A DNA stretch of 64,000 bases from JAFDZO01 sp044226845 (GCA_044226845.1 JBGAGG010000017.1:41157-105156), one strand, 5' to 3'. Positions 8,121 through 19,002 are shown, counted from the first letter of the stretch. Made by a program: numbers and translations. Notes: generated by a model not told the origin, from the sequence alone.

Positions 8121-8900
8121 CTAATATACAAATGTTATTTCACCGGAGTAAAAATTTTTTATATCTCCATCGGATAAAACTACTTTTAATGAACCATCCT
8201 CTTCTATATCTGCAATCTTTGCTTCTACCTCCGTTGAATCTGCCACTACAAGGAATTTTACTTTTTTTCCCACTAACTCACTGTTCTTTTTCCATCGTGT
8301 CATCAGTTCGTTTCGCAGCTCAATTAAATGCAGATTAGCGTAAAAGTTCTGAAGGAATGATATTAAAAGGTTTTCTATGTTATGTGTAGTTTTAGTTTCA
8401 TTGGCAAGTGATGTAGCTTTATGTGCAATATCTTCAGGTATTTCAGTCTTATTCACATTTAATCCAATCCCAATAATAAAGTTTTTTTCAGGTTCATTTA
8501 AGCCGGATACATCCAGTAATATTCCGCATATCTTTTTCTTATTGAGAAGAACATCATTTGGCCATTTCAGATGAACATGTATATTATTATGCGATGATAA
8601 AAAATGTTTAAGAGTCTCTGATAAAATATATGATGTATAAAAATTAACCAGATGAATGTTATCAACACTTATTTTGAACTTTTTTACCAGTGAGAATGTA
8701 AGATCTTCATCATGAGCCGTAAGCCATTTCCTGCCGAATCTTCCTTTGCCGTCTTTCTGATGTGAAGTAATGACAATTCCGTCCGGAGGGAGATTATTTT
8801 CCTTTGCATATTTATTGGTAGAATCCATCTCCTCAAAATGTACAACATAATTGAGAAGAGTTTCTTTCACCAGTTCCTTATTTAATAGTTCAACGTTCAC
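8121..8900 (-). CDS. birA: Biotin--[acetyl-CoA-carboxylase] ligase
   Basis: The enzyme activates biotin to biotinyl-AMP and attaches it to biotin carboxyl carrier proteins in the cytoplasm. At 259 residues it has the catalytic domain only, without the N-terminal DNA-binding domain of E. coli BirA, so it is not expected to repress biotin genes. The adenylate-binding loop DGKGRFGRKW is at residues 50-59 (GRGRxGRxW in the family), KWPND at 112-116 and KKICGILLD at 122-130, followed by IIGIGLNVN. A C-terminal SH3-like domain ends in EDGSLKVVLSDGDIKNFYSGEI. It heads a two-gene unit with the lipoprotein downstream. Confidence 0.94.
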   Translation of the reverse strand: MNVELLNKELVKETLLNYVVHFEEMDSTNKYAKENNLPPDGIVITSHQKDGKGRFGRKWLTAHDEDLTFSLVKKFKISVDNIHLVNFYTSYILSETLKHFLSSHNNIHVHLKWPNDVLLNKKKICGILLDVSGLNEPEKNFIIGIGLNVNKTEIPEDIAHKATSLANETKTTHNIENLLISFLQNFYANLHLIELRNELMTRWKKNSELVGKKVKFLVVADSTEVEAKIADIEEDGSLKVVLSDGDIKNFYSGEITFVY

Positions 8901-9013
8901 TTATTCAGTATATATGTTTTCGAATAATAATTTAATCAAAATTGAGATTAAAGGAAAAGAAAATTTCTCAACAATGTGAGCTAAAAGGAAAGATTTTTCA
9001 GATAAATACAAAC

Positions 9014-9040
9014 AAAAAAGGCGAAGTATTGCTTCGCCTT
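9014..9040 (-). terminator. Terminator after the first PorU-like gene
   Basis: AAGGCGAAG (9018-9026) and CTTCGCCTT (9032-9040) pair around a 5-base loop. On the minus strand six T residues follow. It lies 27 bases beyond the stop codon at 9067. Confidence 0.93.
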
Positions 9041-9066
9041 TAAAACTAAGTCTATTTTTACGAAAA

Positions 9067-12000
9067 TTATTTCAATACAACTAATTTCTGTATCGCTGTT
9101 TCTGTCTTTAAATCATCTTCAACTACCATTTTATATAGATAAACACCGTTAGCTATATAATCGCCGTCACTGTCTCTAGCATCCCATGGAATCTGATTAT
9201 ACCCGACATTCAGAGGAGCAATAATTTCCTTTATAAGTTTTCCCGATACTGTGTAAATTTTTATTTTGCAGTCTCGCGGCTTTGTACCTGAAGCAATGTT
9301 AAATACAAAATTTGTTTCTCTTGATACAGGATTTGGATAATTATAAAAATCTTTCACAAACAGTTCATTTGATACAACTACATCATAAGTAATGCTGTCT
9401 ATTTTTGTTCCGGCATTATCTGTAATCAGAATTGTCAGTTTATTATCACCGAATATAAGCTCAGGTGTAAAATTTAATTCAACATTATCAGATGAATAAT
9501 TTTCAAGGCCTTTTGATTTTATGTTCTGACCTGGAACATTACTATGATAAGGAATATACTTCTGATTTAAATAAAGCTTTACATTTGACGAATCACTTGC
9601 AGGCTTTACTATATTTTTACTGTCGCCCGGATTTTCAGGGTTCTCCGTTGAAGCAAATAATGATGCAGCGTCATTCAACCTGATTTTAACATCCGGATTT
9701 TTTCTTACAAAGTCACCATTCTTAACTGCAATACCATCGAAGTAAACATCGGCCACAGGCATAATTGGCGTGGAAATAATTCTGAAATTAATCTGGCCTG
9801 TATTATTATAATAGAAAAACTCATTTGATTTTCCGTAAGGAATAACCTCTGCATAAATTGAAACAGATGTAGGAGCAATCAAAGGTGAATTATCTCTTGG
9901 TATTACTATATCCTGAATTACTCTATAGGAACTATCAACACTCACTAAAGCAGTAATAGTATCCGCTCTAAGAATTTTTCTTCCGGGAGTAAACGGGAAG
10001 TAATACCAGTTTACATAAAATTTATTTATGTCTTTATATCCAACATTATAAAATCTAAAATCTATTTTCACTTTTTGTCCTAACTTTACAGCTGAATCCT
10101 TACAATAAAAAGATGTTTTTTTCATAACAACTTCGTATGGCGGGTTGTACTGAGCATTAACAGATTTTATTACCGGAGAAGGAGCAGCAGAAAGAGTATC
10201 TACGTTAAGCTTAACAAGTAGATTTACATTCGGATATGTAAAAGCATTCAGAGTATCCAGATTTAATCCTGCTAAGTTTGTAACATTGGAATATAATAAT
10301 GCAGATGAGTTGTCTTTCTTTATTCCATAAACATCAGTGGTAACAGAGTTTCCTGCTCCCGTTATTTGTTCCAATCCGATTTTTTTCCAGTTTTGTACAG
10401 GTCCTAAATTGACCGTTACAGTTCCGAAACTCCTCATGTATTTAGGACTAAGATAACTATTGGAAGGACACCAGTTAGATGGGCATGTATTTGCAGTGTT
10501 ATTTCTGTGGAATTCTTCCGATACCTGAGAGCCGCTAGCTCCTTTGTAACCGATGAAGCTCCATGTCCAGAACTGGTTAAAGCCCGGAGTTGAATCCGCA
10601 TAGACACTTCCGAATTGCCTGAATGCACTTTTACATGCTGCATTCATTGAGTTAGAAGTTGTTACAATGGACTTAACAACCATTATAAAATTGGAAGAGT
10701 CAGTATTGTTAAGATAATTTGCAACTGAATCTGCTGATGATGCAGAGTTAAATCTGAAATTTTTAAATTCCTGAATCTTCATATCAGTTCTTCTTACTCT
10801 TAATATATTCAGTCCGGGATTTAGACTCTGTCCGATATTTATCTGACTACTGTTTACAATAAAGAATGAACTTTCTTCTCCGTTATTTCCCAGAGAGTAC
10901 GCTCTCATCGTACCGCTTGATTGCGGGATAGATAAACCGCCTGACTGATAAACAACATTATTAAAATTAGCTTCGTTGAACTGATTCTTTGATTTAAGAT
11001 ATATTATTATATTAGTATCGAGCGCATTATCATTTTTACTCGTTCGCATTGCCGTAAAAGGTCTTGTATTGTAGCTGAACGTTTGAGTCTGAGACCAGCC
11101 TGAGAGGTTCCCGTTAATAGATGCATTAGTTCTCCAGTAATATGTTAAACTGGAATCTTTAACAGGTATTACTGTCTGGAATTTTGAAAAAACACCTGTC
11201 GGGTTATTATTAATAAATGTTATCGGATTTGTGAATGAAACACTTGTATCTAACTGAAGTGTAAGCTGTATAGTATTTACAGTAGGGTCACTATCAGGAT
11301 TTAAACACGTAAAATAAACTGTATCTGTATTGATTACTGAATTACTTACTGGTTTCAATGGAACAAAGGAATTGTTTTTTAAATTAACAGGAACGTTAAG
11401 AACATTATTCGCCGGGTCTTCCTGTGTGTACCAGTTATCAGGATCTAATGTAACACGTACAAAATAAATTCCAAGTGTATCCAAGGTAAAATTATAAGAT
11501 GCTGAATCAGTGAATTTAAAATTTCTTAGAATAGTGTCCTGTGATTTATATGCATTATTATTTTTTAAAATCTGAAATTTAATCTTGAGTGAATCAGCGG
11601 AAATCCCGAAATTTTTCGGATATGCTGTTATTCTTACATTCTGACTAAGCACGGGATTCTGATCGGAAATTCTGTATTGGTCATCTTTAATGGAAAACTC
11701 AGGATATTCAGGAAGCATTAACTTTTGAGCAGGATCTCCCAGGAAATTAAAACACTCAAGTGAAATTCTTGATGAAAAGTTTGCCGAATCATTTTTCATT
11801 ATTGAAGTAGCAACTCTAAGCAAGTCACCTTGTCTTCTATACGAGCTATCTTTTAAAGCGCCGTACATATAATTATTAAGAATATTAGTTGCTGTCGTAA
11901 ATGCCCATCCGGTACAGCCTACATATCCTATAGCGCCTTTATTTTCATAGATAAAGAACTTTTCACCAAATCCTCGTACAGCCGGATCAGAATTTTTTGC

Positions 12001-13983
12001 TGTAAAACATGTCATACTGAATAACAGCGGGAGTTTTATCCCGTTAGAAAGAAGATTCGGGTCTTCAAGCCCCTGATCCCAGGTACCGTTTCCGGCATGT
12101 CCGCTGTAATTTATTATAAGTGAGCCGCGGTTAAAATCATTTATGATAGAATCCTGAAAGTTATATGTAGCTCCGCCTTGCCCGTCTATTCTGTAAATTT
12201 TATCAACTATTCCTGCTAAAGGTTTAGGTGAGATATATGTATTGGTATAAATATTGGAAATACTTTGAAAGTAATTCTGCTCTGATTGTGAAACACCTCC
12301 TGTAACTAAAATAAATCTTTTAACCCAATCATTTAATGACTGATTATTATAATTTACAATTTTATTCTTCATTATTTCAGCCTCACCTACAGTGAATGCA
12401 GGAAGCCTTCCGATTGCAATATTCTGGGAATAAATAGTGCTGTTCAGATTAAACGTGGTAAAGAAGTTATCACTGTTTGGGTTTCCATAAACCGGTACTA
12501 TGTTTCCGTAAAACGAAGGAGCTGAAACATTATTTTTAGGGTCAGTTGAACCACGGCCGAAAAGGCAAACATATTTTAACTTAGGAGCAGTCCAGTTATC
12601 GTATGCAGTTTTGAAAAATAATCTTATTGCTGCCGGATTTTCTATTCCATAATTGTAAACATCGTAAATATCTTCAAGCTCGGCTTTTACACTGCGCATT
12701 CCGTCAAAAGACTGCCTGAAAGAACGGATTGCTTCAGCCTGAGATTCAAACATTCTGTTATAGACAATTATGTAATCGGCTCCTGTTGCATTTGTAACAA
12801 GATTTGGCACGGATTTTTGCTTAACTCGCAGAGGTTTTTGAGTGATATCTGAATTAACAATCTGCAGTTTTGCATCAGATTTTGATGTAAACACTAAATT
12901 CCCGGATGAATAAGAATTATTAACAATTCTTAAATTATTTTTTGTATCGTAAATATTTACGGGTGCAGAAATGTTAGCGGAATTAACGGTAAATTTTTTT
13001 GAAGTAGTATCACCTGCCGGTAAACTAATCTTTAGTGAATTACCTGTAAGCGAAAACTGTCTTGGATATTGTATTTCGAAAAAATCAAAATAAAACTGAA
13101 GGTTCAGATTTCCACCCGGAGCATAAAAAAATCTGAATTGATTTGGAGATACAGTTGATAAAAGCGCAGTCGATAATGTAATAGTAGTATCCATTCTGTT
13201 AAAATCATTCGCATATGCGATTGCAACAACAGCATTGTTCAGATAAACCGATAACGTATGTTCATTAAATAAAGAAGTACTTCTTGCAGCGGGGTATCCT
13301 GCTATCCTTAGCTTAAATGTAGAACTACCTGCATCAAGCTTAGGTACGGAAACGTTTTGATATACATTATAAAATGGTTCAATATATTTCCAATACCAGT
13401 TTTCTCCGATAAATTTATCAACAGAGAATCTTCTGAAATCATTTACATTTAGCTGCTGTCCTAACGAAAATATTGAATCCTTTTCAAAGTGAATTGTTTC
13501 GGTAAAATTATTACTGCTGTAATCAATATCTGATGAATAACTATAATCTGTAAATCTTGTACCGGTAACTCCACCCCAGTCTACCCAGTAAACATTTGTA
13601 TCGGAATATATGTCATAATATTCGTCTAATGAATACTGCAATGCTCCCACTTCGTCATAGTATTTTGTCTGGCCCCCATAGTTTCTTTGACCATAAAAAT
13701 CAAAAAAATCCGAAACATCAAACAAACCATCTGTTTCGCCTGCAAAGTATAATGGAATTTGATTTCCTTTATTATATACTTTGACTGTTCTGGGATCTAT
13801 TTTAGACGGATCGATTCCTGCATTTGTAAAGTCTGAACGATCTATTCTGTACATTGCATCCTGCACAACATACATTTTTAAATAGGTTTTGCCGGGAGTA
13901 ATCCAGTTGGGATTTTGAGAATATGAATTTTGGCATAATAATGCGAAGCAAACTAAAATGAGTAAGGGTAAATATTTTTTCAC
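9067..13983 (-). CDS. Giant secreted C25-family protease, PorU-like, with T9SS/FlgD-type tail (copy A)
   Basis: The 1638-residue protein has a signal peptide (MKKYLPLLILVCFALLCQNS, cleaved near SYS-QNP), encoded from a GTG start. The N-terminal beta region (TYLKMYVVQDAMYRIDRSDF, GNQIPLYFAGE) is typical of PorU, the cysteine protease that removes C-terminal signals and attaches T9SS cargo to the surface. The C25 catalytic domain spans about residues 400-760: His629 in NYSGHAGNGTWDQG and Cys659 in SMTCFTAKN form the dyad. Ig-like and other beta domains follow, and the last 90 residues (YNYPNPVSRETNFVF to ANGVYLYKM) are a FlgD-type/T9SS sorting domain. It lies 141 bases after a close paralogue (copy B). 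It could be the housekeeping PorU or a secreted relative; P. gingivalis PorU is about 1150 residues, so both copies are unusually long. Confidence 0.88.
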   Translation of the reverse strand: MKKYLPLLILVCFALLCQNSYSQNPNWITPGKTYLKMYVVQDAMYRIDRSDFTNAGIDPSKIDPRTVKVYNKGNQIPLYFAGETDGLFDVSDFFDFYGQRNYGGQTKYYDEVGALQYSLDEYYDIYSDTNVYWVDWGGVTGTRFTDYSYSSDIDYSSNNFTETIHFEKDSIFSLGQQLNVNDFRRFSVDKFIGENWYWKYIEPFYNVYQNVSVPKLDAGSSTFKLRIAGYPAARSTSLFNEHTLSVYLNNAVVAIAYANDFNRMDTTITLSTALLSTVSPNQFRFFYAPGGNLNLQFYFDFFEIQYPRQFSLTGNSLKISLPAGDTTSKKFTVNSANISAPVNIYDTKNNLRIVNNSYSSGNLVFTSKSDAKLQIVNSDITQKPLRVKQKSVPNLVTNATGADYIIVYNRMFESQAEAIRSFRQSFDGMRSVKAELEDIYDVYNYGIENPAAIRLFFKTAYDNWTAPKLKYVCLFGRGSTDPKNNVSAPSFYGNIVPVYGNPNSDNFFTTFNLNSTIYSQNIAIGRLPAFTVGEAEIMKNKIVNYNNQSLNDWVKRFILVTGGVSQSEQNYFQSISNIYTNTYISPKPLAGIVDKIYRIDGQGGATYNFQDSIINDFNRGSLIINYSGHAGNGTWDQGLEDPNLLSNGIKLPLLFSMTCFTAKNSDPAVRGFGEKFFIYENKGAIGYVGCTGWAFTTATNILNNYMYGALKDSSYRRQGDLLRVATSIMKNDSANFSSRISLECFNFLGDPAQKLMLPEYPEFSIKDDQYRISDQNPVLSQNVRITAYPKNFGISADSLKIKFQILKNNNAYKSQDTILRNFKFTDSASYNFTLDTLGIYFVRVTLDPDNWYTQEDPANNVLNVPVNLKNNSFVPLKPVSNSVINTDTVYFTCLNPDSDPTVNTIQLTLQLDTSVSFTNPITFINNNPTGVFSKFQTVIPVKDSSLTYYWRTNASINGNLSGWSQTQTFSYNTRPFTAMRTSKNDNALDTNIIIYLKSKNQFNEANFNNVVYQSGGLSIPQSSGTMRAYSLGNNGEESSFFIVNSSQINIGQSLNPGLNILRVRRTDMKIQEFKNFRFNSASSADSVANYLNNTDSSNFIMVVKSIVTTSNSMNAACKSAFRQFGSVYADSTPGFNQFWTWSFIGYKGASGSQVSEEFHRNNTANTCPSNWCPSNSYLSPKYMRSFGTVTVNLGPVQNWKKIGLEQITGAGNSVTTDVYGIKKDNSSALLYSNVTNLAGLNLDTLNAFTYPNVNLLVKLNVDTLSAAPSPVIKSVNAQYNPPYEVVMKKTSFYCKDSAVKLGQKVKIDFRFYNVGYKDINKFYVNWYYFPFTPGRKILRADTITALVSVDSSYRVIQDIVIPRDNSPLIAPTSVSIYAEVIPYGKSNEFFYYNNTGQINFRIISTPIMPVADVYFDGIAVKNGDFVRKNPDVKIRLNDAASLFASTENPENPGDSKNIVKPASDSSNVKLYLNQKYIPYHSNVPGQNIKSKGLENYSSDNVELNFTPELIFGDNKLTILITDNAGTKIDSITYDVVVSNELFVKDFYNYPNPVSRETNFVFNIASGTKPRDCKIKIYTVSGKLIKEIIAPLNVGYNQIPWDARDSDGDYIANGVYLYKMVVEDDLKTETAIQKLVVLK

Positions 13984-14042
13984 GTGGTTTTCTTTTTATA
14001 AAAAGTTACTACTAAAGTAATTATAAATATACAGGATATACG

Positions 14043-14087
14043 TCAAAAAACATAGTAAAATGTAGTATTGTTACTATTATTTTTTGA
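14043..14087 (-). terminator. Hairpin with T-tract between the two PorU-like genes
   Basis: TCAAAAAACATAGTAA (14043-14058) pairs imperfectly with TTACTATTATTTTTTGA (14071-14087), one mismatch and one bulge. The outer part supplies T-tracts on both strands. A second perfect 9-bp stem, GAGAGATTT/AAATCTCTC (14099-14107 with 14112-14120), lies just before it but has no T-tail on the minus strand. Together they probably end or attenuate transcription from copy B. Confidence 0.55.
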
Positions 14088-14124
14088 TGAATTAGTGAGA
14101 GAGATTTATAAAAATCTCTCGTTT

Positions 14125-17100
14125 TTATTTTAGAATTGCTATTTTTTCTATCTTTGTTTCCAGCTTAGAATCTCCGGTCAATATCATCTTATAAAAATAA
14201 ATTCCATTAGCTATTGCATCTCCGTCATTATCCCGTCCGTCCCATTCAACTTGATTATAACCAATTGAAAGATTGTCGAGATTTATATCTTTAATAAGTC
14301 TACCTGCAGCAGTATAAATTTTAATTTTACCTGTATCAGGGCGTTTTGCACCTTGAAGATTAAATGTAAATGTTGTTCTGTCTTTGAACGGATTAGGGTA
14401 ATTTGCCAGACTTAACAACTTCAAATCATAATTGACCTGGAAATTATTTTTAATAGTATCTCCGATGTTTCCAGTCTTATCCACAAAGTCGAATTCTATT
14501 TTATGCTCTCCTTCTGAAAGCTTTGGATAATATTTCACAGTCGCAGCAAGCTTATATCCCCGGGCAACTATAAATTGTAAGTCAGGATTATTGGCATAAG
14601 GTACATACTTTGAATCAAGCTTTATCTTTACCGTATTAGTATCAGCACCGTCGATCGCAATCGGGCTGTCATCATACAGTTCAATAATAATTTCCGGATT
14701 CGCCTGAATATAATCTCCGTTGGTTAAATTCTGTCCGTCGAAAGTTATATTTGCAATTGGTTTTAACGAATCGGCTTTCACAAGAATCTGGGTTACCCCG
14801 GTATTATTATAAGAATTAAATTCATTCACGGCGTATGCAGGATAGGAATCATAATAGATATTCACAGTGTCGCTCTGATTTCCTAAACCGTAAGTGGAAA
14901 ACTTTACCTGTGAATTTCTGACTTCGTCAACAACTATCGGATTTCTGATTGTATCAAGTTTTAAAATTCTTTTCTGTCCGTTAACAAAAGTATACCATGT
15001 ATTTATTGTAGAGTATATCGAAGAGTAACCGATATTGGTATAACTTACACCCAATGTAACACTATCACCTTCCTGCAGAACAGAGTCAGGCTTAGTAAAT
15101 GAATAATTATCCACGGCAAGTTCTACCGGAGGAATGTAATTCAACACAAAAGATTTCAACGAAGGCGGTGTATTTCCCTGAAGTGAATCCAGATTAAAAG
15201 CAGATGTGATAGTGATATTCGGATAAGTAAGAGCATTCAAAGTATCAAAATTAAATGAAGGTCCAACATTACTGTATAATAAAACACTTTGATCGGCAGT
15301 ATTTTTTCCGAAGATATTATATTTAATACTGGAGAACGGCTGTACATTTTCAAATGCAGTAAAATTTTTCCATGACCTTGCAGGACCGAAATTCTGTGTC
15401 AAGCTTCCATTGATAGTCTGGAATGGTCGGGTAATTGCGGCTGAAGATGTACACCAACCACCTACACAATTATTTTCTACATTATTTGGATGATATTCTT
15501 CGCTGCAATCCTGAGGTAATGCGCCCTTACTTCCTATAAATGCCCAGGTTTGATATAAATGACTTGGACCTCTTAAACTATCAGCCATTAAAGAACCAAA
15601 TTCTTTAATTTTATTTTTTGCATTTTGTCTTAAGCTATCACCACTGAAAATTTGTACAGTAGACATTAATACGTATTTGTTAGTGTCTATTGTATTTAAA
15701 AATGTAACTATGGAATCCGAACTGGCAGGTGAAGTCATTTTGAAACCTTTAACTTCAAGAAAACGTCCCGTTAGTTTGTTAACAACTAACATTACTATAC
15801 CTGAAAATGACCTGTTATCAATTCTTAGTACTCCCCCATTGAATGTAAACTCTGATGCTTCCTCTCCATTATTGCCATAAGCAAAAACACGTAAACTGGC
15901 ACTTCCATATGGAAGTGTAAATCCTGTACCGGAGTTGAATACTAAATTCTGATAACTTCCTGCATCGAACTGTCCGAGCCTTTTTTTAGATAATTTTATT
16001 ACAGAATCAGCTGCTTCTGAAGAACGGGCTAAAGTCCCCGATGGATTATAAATTAATCTTTGAGTTGTTGACCAGCCCGATGAATCATTATTAATAACAG
16101 AGTTCATTCTCCAGTAATAGACCAGATTAGTATCTGCTACAGGTAATGTAGTTCTGAATTTTGTTGCAACTCCGCCCGTTACTTGTTTAAAGAATGTTCT
16201 CGGATTAGAAAAGGTTAAAGTAGTATCTACCTGCAGCAAAACTTTCACGTTGTTCTTCGATGCATCAACATTCGGATTAATACCAACAAACTCTATAGAG
16301 TCAGTCATTATAAAAGAATTATCAACAGGTTTTAACGGCACATAAGATACATTTCTTATAGGTATATTAACATTTATCGAATTATTTGTTTTATTTTCCT
16401 GCGGGTATCTGTTCTCAGGGTCTATAGTATATTTCAGACTGTAGTTTCCACTCGATGTTATCTTAAAATTATAACTGACAGTATCAGAAATTCTTCCATA
16501 GTTTCTTAGAATGGTATCCTTTATCGGCTGTGCAATTCCGTTTCTGAAGAACTGAAATCTCATTTTAACCGAATCCACACCTATTCCATAATTGCTCGGA
16601 TAAAACTTAATTGTTACAGGGTCATTTATTGCAGGGAATGGATTTGACATAGAAAAATTTCCCGGTAGAATTTCAAATTCGGGATATGCCGGCAATAGTA
16701 TTTTTGAAGCCGGGTCACCTAAAAGAGCATAAGTATTCAGGGTGAATCTTGAATTATAGTTATTAGCACCCGAAACTGAGTCAGCGATAACTGCGCTTCG
16801 CATCATTTCTCCCTGTCTTCGGCTTCCGTTCTTCATCGCATCTAAAAATCTTCTGTTCAAAGTAATTCCGTTTCCGGAAAATGTCCAGCCTGTGTTTCCT
16901 ACAAAACCAATAGCGCCTTTGTTCTGAAGATAGATAAACTTTTCTCCGAAACCTCTGAATTCATTAATAGCATTTTTACCAGTAAAACAAGTCATACTAA
17001 AAATTAATGGGAGCCTTGAACCATTAGAAAGTAAATCAGGATTTTCAAGCCCGTTATCCCAGGTTCCGTTACCTGCATGCCCTATATAGTTAAAGAATAA

Positions 17101-18987
17101 AGCTCCACGATTAAAAGTGTTTATAATTGAATCTGAGTACTGAAAATTAATTCCTCCTGCAGAATCATTCCTGTAAATTCTATCAGTCGCCATTCTCAGC
17201 GGATTGGGTGTGAAATAAGTTGAAATCATTGAATTAGCATCTAACTGGAATCCGGTCTGTTCGCCTCTGTTTAGACCGCCTGTTATCATAATATCCTTTT
17301 TCCACCAGGAAGAGAGATTATTTCTCTGATTATCGTAACTTATAATTTTACTTACTATATCATTTGCTTCCTGTATAGAATAAGCAGGTAATCTTCCGAC
17401 TGCAACGTGAGGAACATATACCCTCGCAGAATCATTTACGTTTCCAAAATATCCGTCACTCGAAGGATTTCCATATGCCGGAACATAGTTAATGTAAATT
17501 TGCGAGCTATTTGAATTCTTTTTTGCATCCAGCGAACCTCTTCCGAAAAGACATAAATATCTTGGCTTCGGAGCAGTCCATGTAACATAGGCATTTTTCA
17601 CAAAAGCACGAACTGCCTTGGGGTCTTCCATTCCATAATTAAATACATCGTAGATATCCTCAACGCTTGCTTTTACTGAACGCAAAGTATCATAAGATTG
17701 TCTGTGCTGTCTTAACTGCTCGGCTGCGTTTACAAAATCCGGATGATAAACGATAAGATAATCTGCAGCGCCTGTAATAAGATTTGCAACCTGTTTTTGT
17801 TTAATACGGAAAGGCTTGATATAAATATTGGAATTAGTGATACGCAGGTTTGCATTACTCTTTGCACTAAAACTCAAGGTATCACCGGAAACAGAATAAT
17901 TTGTTATACGAATACCATTACGGACATCATAAAGAGTTAGCCCGTTAGGTGAAGTAAATCCTGAAACTTTAAATCTCTTACTTGTTGTATCCGCTGAAGT
18001 ATTAACAGAAAGGTCAGCAAATAAATTGTTCTCAAAAAACTTAAATAATGACGGATATGTAAAATTAAAATAGTCAAAGTAAACATTTCCATAGGGAGGA
18101 ACTCTAGGAGGTCCCAATCCGGTGCTATCGAAATATGTTATTGTAAACACCGATTTTTCCCTCGTAGTATCTATGAATGTAGTAGGAAATGCAACTGTTG
18201 TATCATATCTTCTATAGCCAATAGTTTTATAAATTCCAAGCTGGTAATTATCAAATACAATTCTTATTCTGTTTGTATCATTTGCATTAGGATAAGCAAA
18301 AAAATTAAACTTGCATAGAGGCTGATCTGATTTGAATGGATTTTTAAGTTTAGTAGTATCTCTAATACTGAATAAATCAGCTAACTGACTCCAGTACCAT
18401 CCTTCACCTTCAACAAATTCGGGATTAAAATATCTGTAATCATTATCGTTGGCATGTTCTCCTAAGCTGTACAGAATGTCTTTTTCTTTATGGACACTTT
18501 CAAAAAAATATGGTGACGGATACGATGGGAAAGAATTTGATGAGCTTACATCAGTCATTCTTAATCCGTTTGCGCCTCCCCACTCTATCCAGTAAATTGA
18601 AGTATCCGAATAATTATTATTGTACTCATCTTTTGTATACATTACCGTATTGTCAATACTGATTCCGTTAATGTACTTGGTAAGACCGCCTTTATTTCTT
18701 ATACCATAAAAATCAAAAAAGTCATTGTCTCCGAATACTCCGTCTGATTCACCTTCAAAGTAAATCGGCACCTGATTTCCTTTATAGAGTACTTTAACTG
18801 AACGGGGGTCAATTGTTGTTACGCTTATACCTGCATTATTGAAGTCCGCTTTATTAATACGGTAAACTCCATCCTGCGCAATATAGAGTTTAAGATAGGT
18901 CTTATTGGGAGTAATCCAATTGTAGTTTTGTGAATAAGATATATTTATCCCACAAAAGAATGCCATAAACAGAAGTACTTTTTTCAT
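14125..18987 (-). CDS. Giant secreted C25-family protease, PorU-like, with T9SS/FlgD-type tail (copy B)
   Basis: The 1620-residue protein is colinear with copy A: signal peptide MKKVLLFMAFFCGINISYSQ, the same opening (YNWITPNKTYLKLYIAQDGV), a C25 domain with His637 in FNYIGHAGNGTWDNG and Cys667 in SMTCFTGKN, beta-sandwich repeats, and a FlgD-type tail (NYPNPFKDRTTFTF to ANGIYFYKMIL). The copies have clearly diverged in sequence, so the duplication is old. Both keep the His-Cys dyad, so both may be active. One may serve as the T9SS sortase and the other have a specialised substrate. A short gap of 15 bases separates its start from the stop of the glycosyltransferase gene order beyond 19003, so it may even be read from the polysaccharide operon. 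Confidence 0.88.
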   Translation of the reverse strand: MKKVLLFMAFFCGINISYSQNYNWITPNKTYLKLYIAQDGVYRINKADFNNAGISVTTIDPRSVKVLYKGNQVPIYFEGESDGVFGDNDFFDFYGIRNKGGLTKYINGISIDNTVMYTKDEYNNNYSDTSIYWIEWGGANGLRMTDVSSSNSFPSYPSPYFFESVHKEKDILYSLGEHANDNDYRYFNPEFVEGEGWYWSQLADLFSIRDTTKLKNPFKSDQPLCKFNFFAYPNANDTNRIRIVFDNYQLGIYKTIGYRRYDTTVAFPTTFIDTTREKSVFTITYFDSTGLGPPRVPPYGNVYFDYFNFTYPSLFKFFENNLFADLSVNTSADTTSKRFKVSGFTSPNGLTLYDVRNGIRITNYSVSGDTLSFSAKSNANLRITNSNIYIKPFRIKQKQVANLITGAADYLIVYHPDFVNAAEQLRQHRQSYDTLRSVKASVEDIYDVFNYGMEDPKAVRAFVKNAYVTWTAPKPRYLCLFGRGSLDAKKNSNSSQIYINYVPAYGNPSSDGYFGNVNDSARVYVPHVAVGRLPAYSIQEANDIVSKIISYDNQRNNLSSWWKKDIMITGGLNRGEQTGFQLDANSMISTYFTPNPLRMATDRIYRNDSAGGINFQYSDSIINTFNRGALFFNYIGHAGNGTWDNGLENPDLLSNGSRLPLIFSMTCFTGKNAINEFRGFGEKFIYLQNKGAIGFVGNTGWTFSGNGITLNRRFLDAMKNGSRRQGEMMRSAVIADSVSGANNYNSRFTLNTYALLGDPASKILLPAYPEFEILPGNFSMSNPFPAINDPVTIKFYPSNYGIGVDSVKMRFQFFRNGIAQPIKDTILRNYGRISDTVSYNFKITSSGNYSLKYTIDPENRYPQENKTNNSINVNIPIRNVSYVPLKPVDNSFIMTDSIEFVGINPNVDASKNNVKVLLQVDTTLTFSNPRTFFKQVTGGVATKFRTTLPVADTNLVYYWRMNSVINNDSSGWSTTQRLIYNPSGTLARSSEAADSVIKLSKKRLGQFDAGSYQNLVFNSGTGFTLPYGSASLRVFAYGNNGEEASEFTFNGGVLRIDNRSFSGIVMLVVNKLTGRFLEVKGFKMTSPASSDSIVTFLNTIDTNKYVLMSTVQIFSGDSLRQNAKNKIKEFGSLMADSLRGPSHLYQTWAFIGSKGALPQDCSEEYHPNNVENNCVGGWCTSSAAITRPFQTINGSLTQNFGPARSWKNFTAFENVQPFSSIKYNIFGKNTADQSVLLYSNVGPSFNFDTLNALTYPNITITSAFNLDSLQGNTPPSLKSFVLNYIPPVELAVDNYSFTKPDSVLQEGDSVTLGVSYTNIGYSSIYSTINTWYTFVNGQKRILKLDTIRNPIVVDEVRNSQVKFSTYGLGNQSDTVNIYYDSYPAYAVNEFNSYNNTGVTQILVKADSLKPIANITFDGQNLTNGDYIQANPEIIIELYDDSPIAIDGADTNTVKIKLDSKYVPYANNPDLQFIVARGYKLAATVKYYPKLSEGEHKIEFDFVDKTGNIGDTIKNNFQVNYDLKLLSLANYPNPFKDRTTFTFNLQGAKRPDTGKIKIYTAAGRLIKDINLDNLSIGYNQVEWDGRDNDGDAIANGIYFYKMILTGDSKLETKIEKIAILK

Positions 18988-19002
18988 TTTTTTATAGGGG
19001 TG

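Noticed and set aside
14099..14120. The GAGAGATTT/AAATCTCTC stem as a minus-strand terminator
   Set aside because: Its T-rich tail is on the plus strand, where no gene needs it; the neighbouring stem at 14043-14087 is a better candidate.
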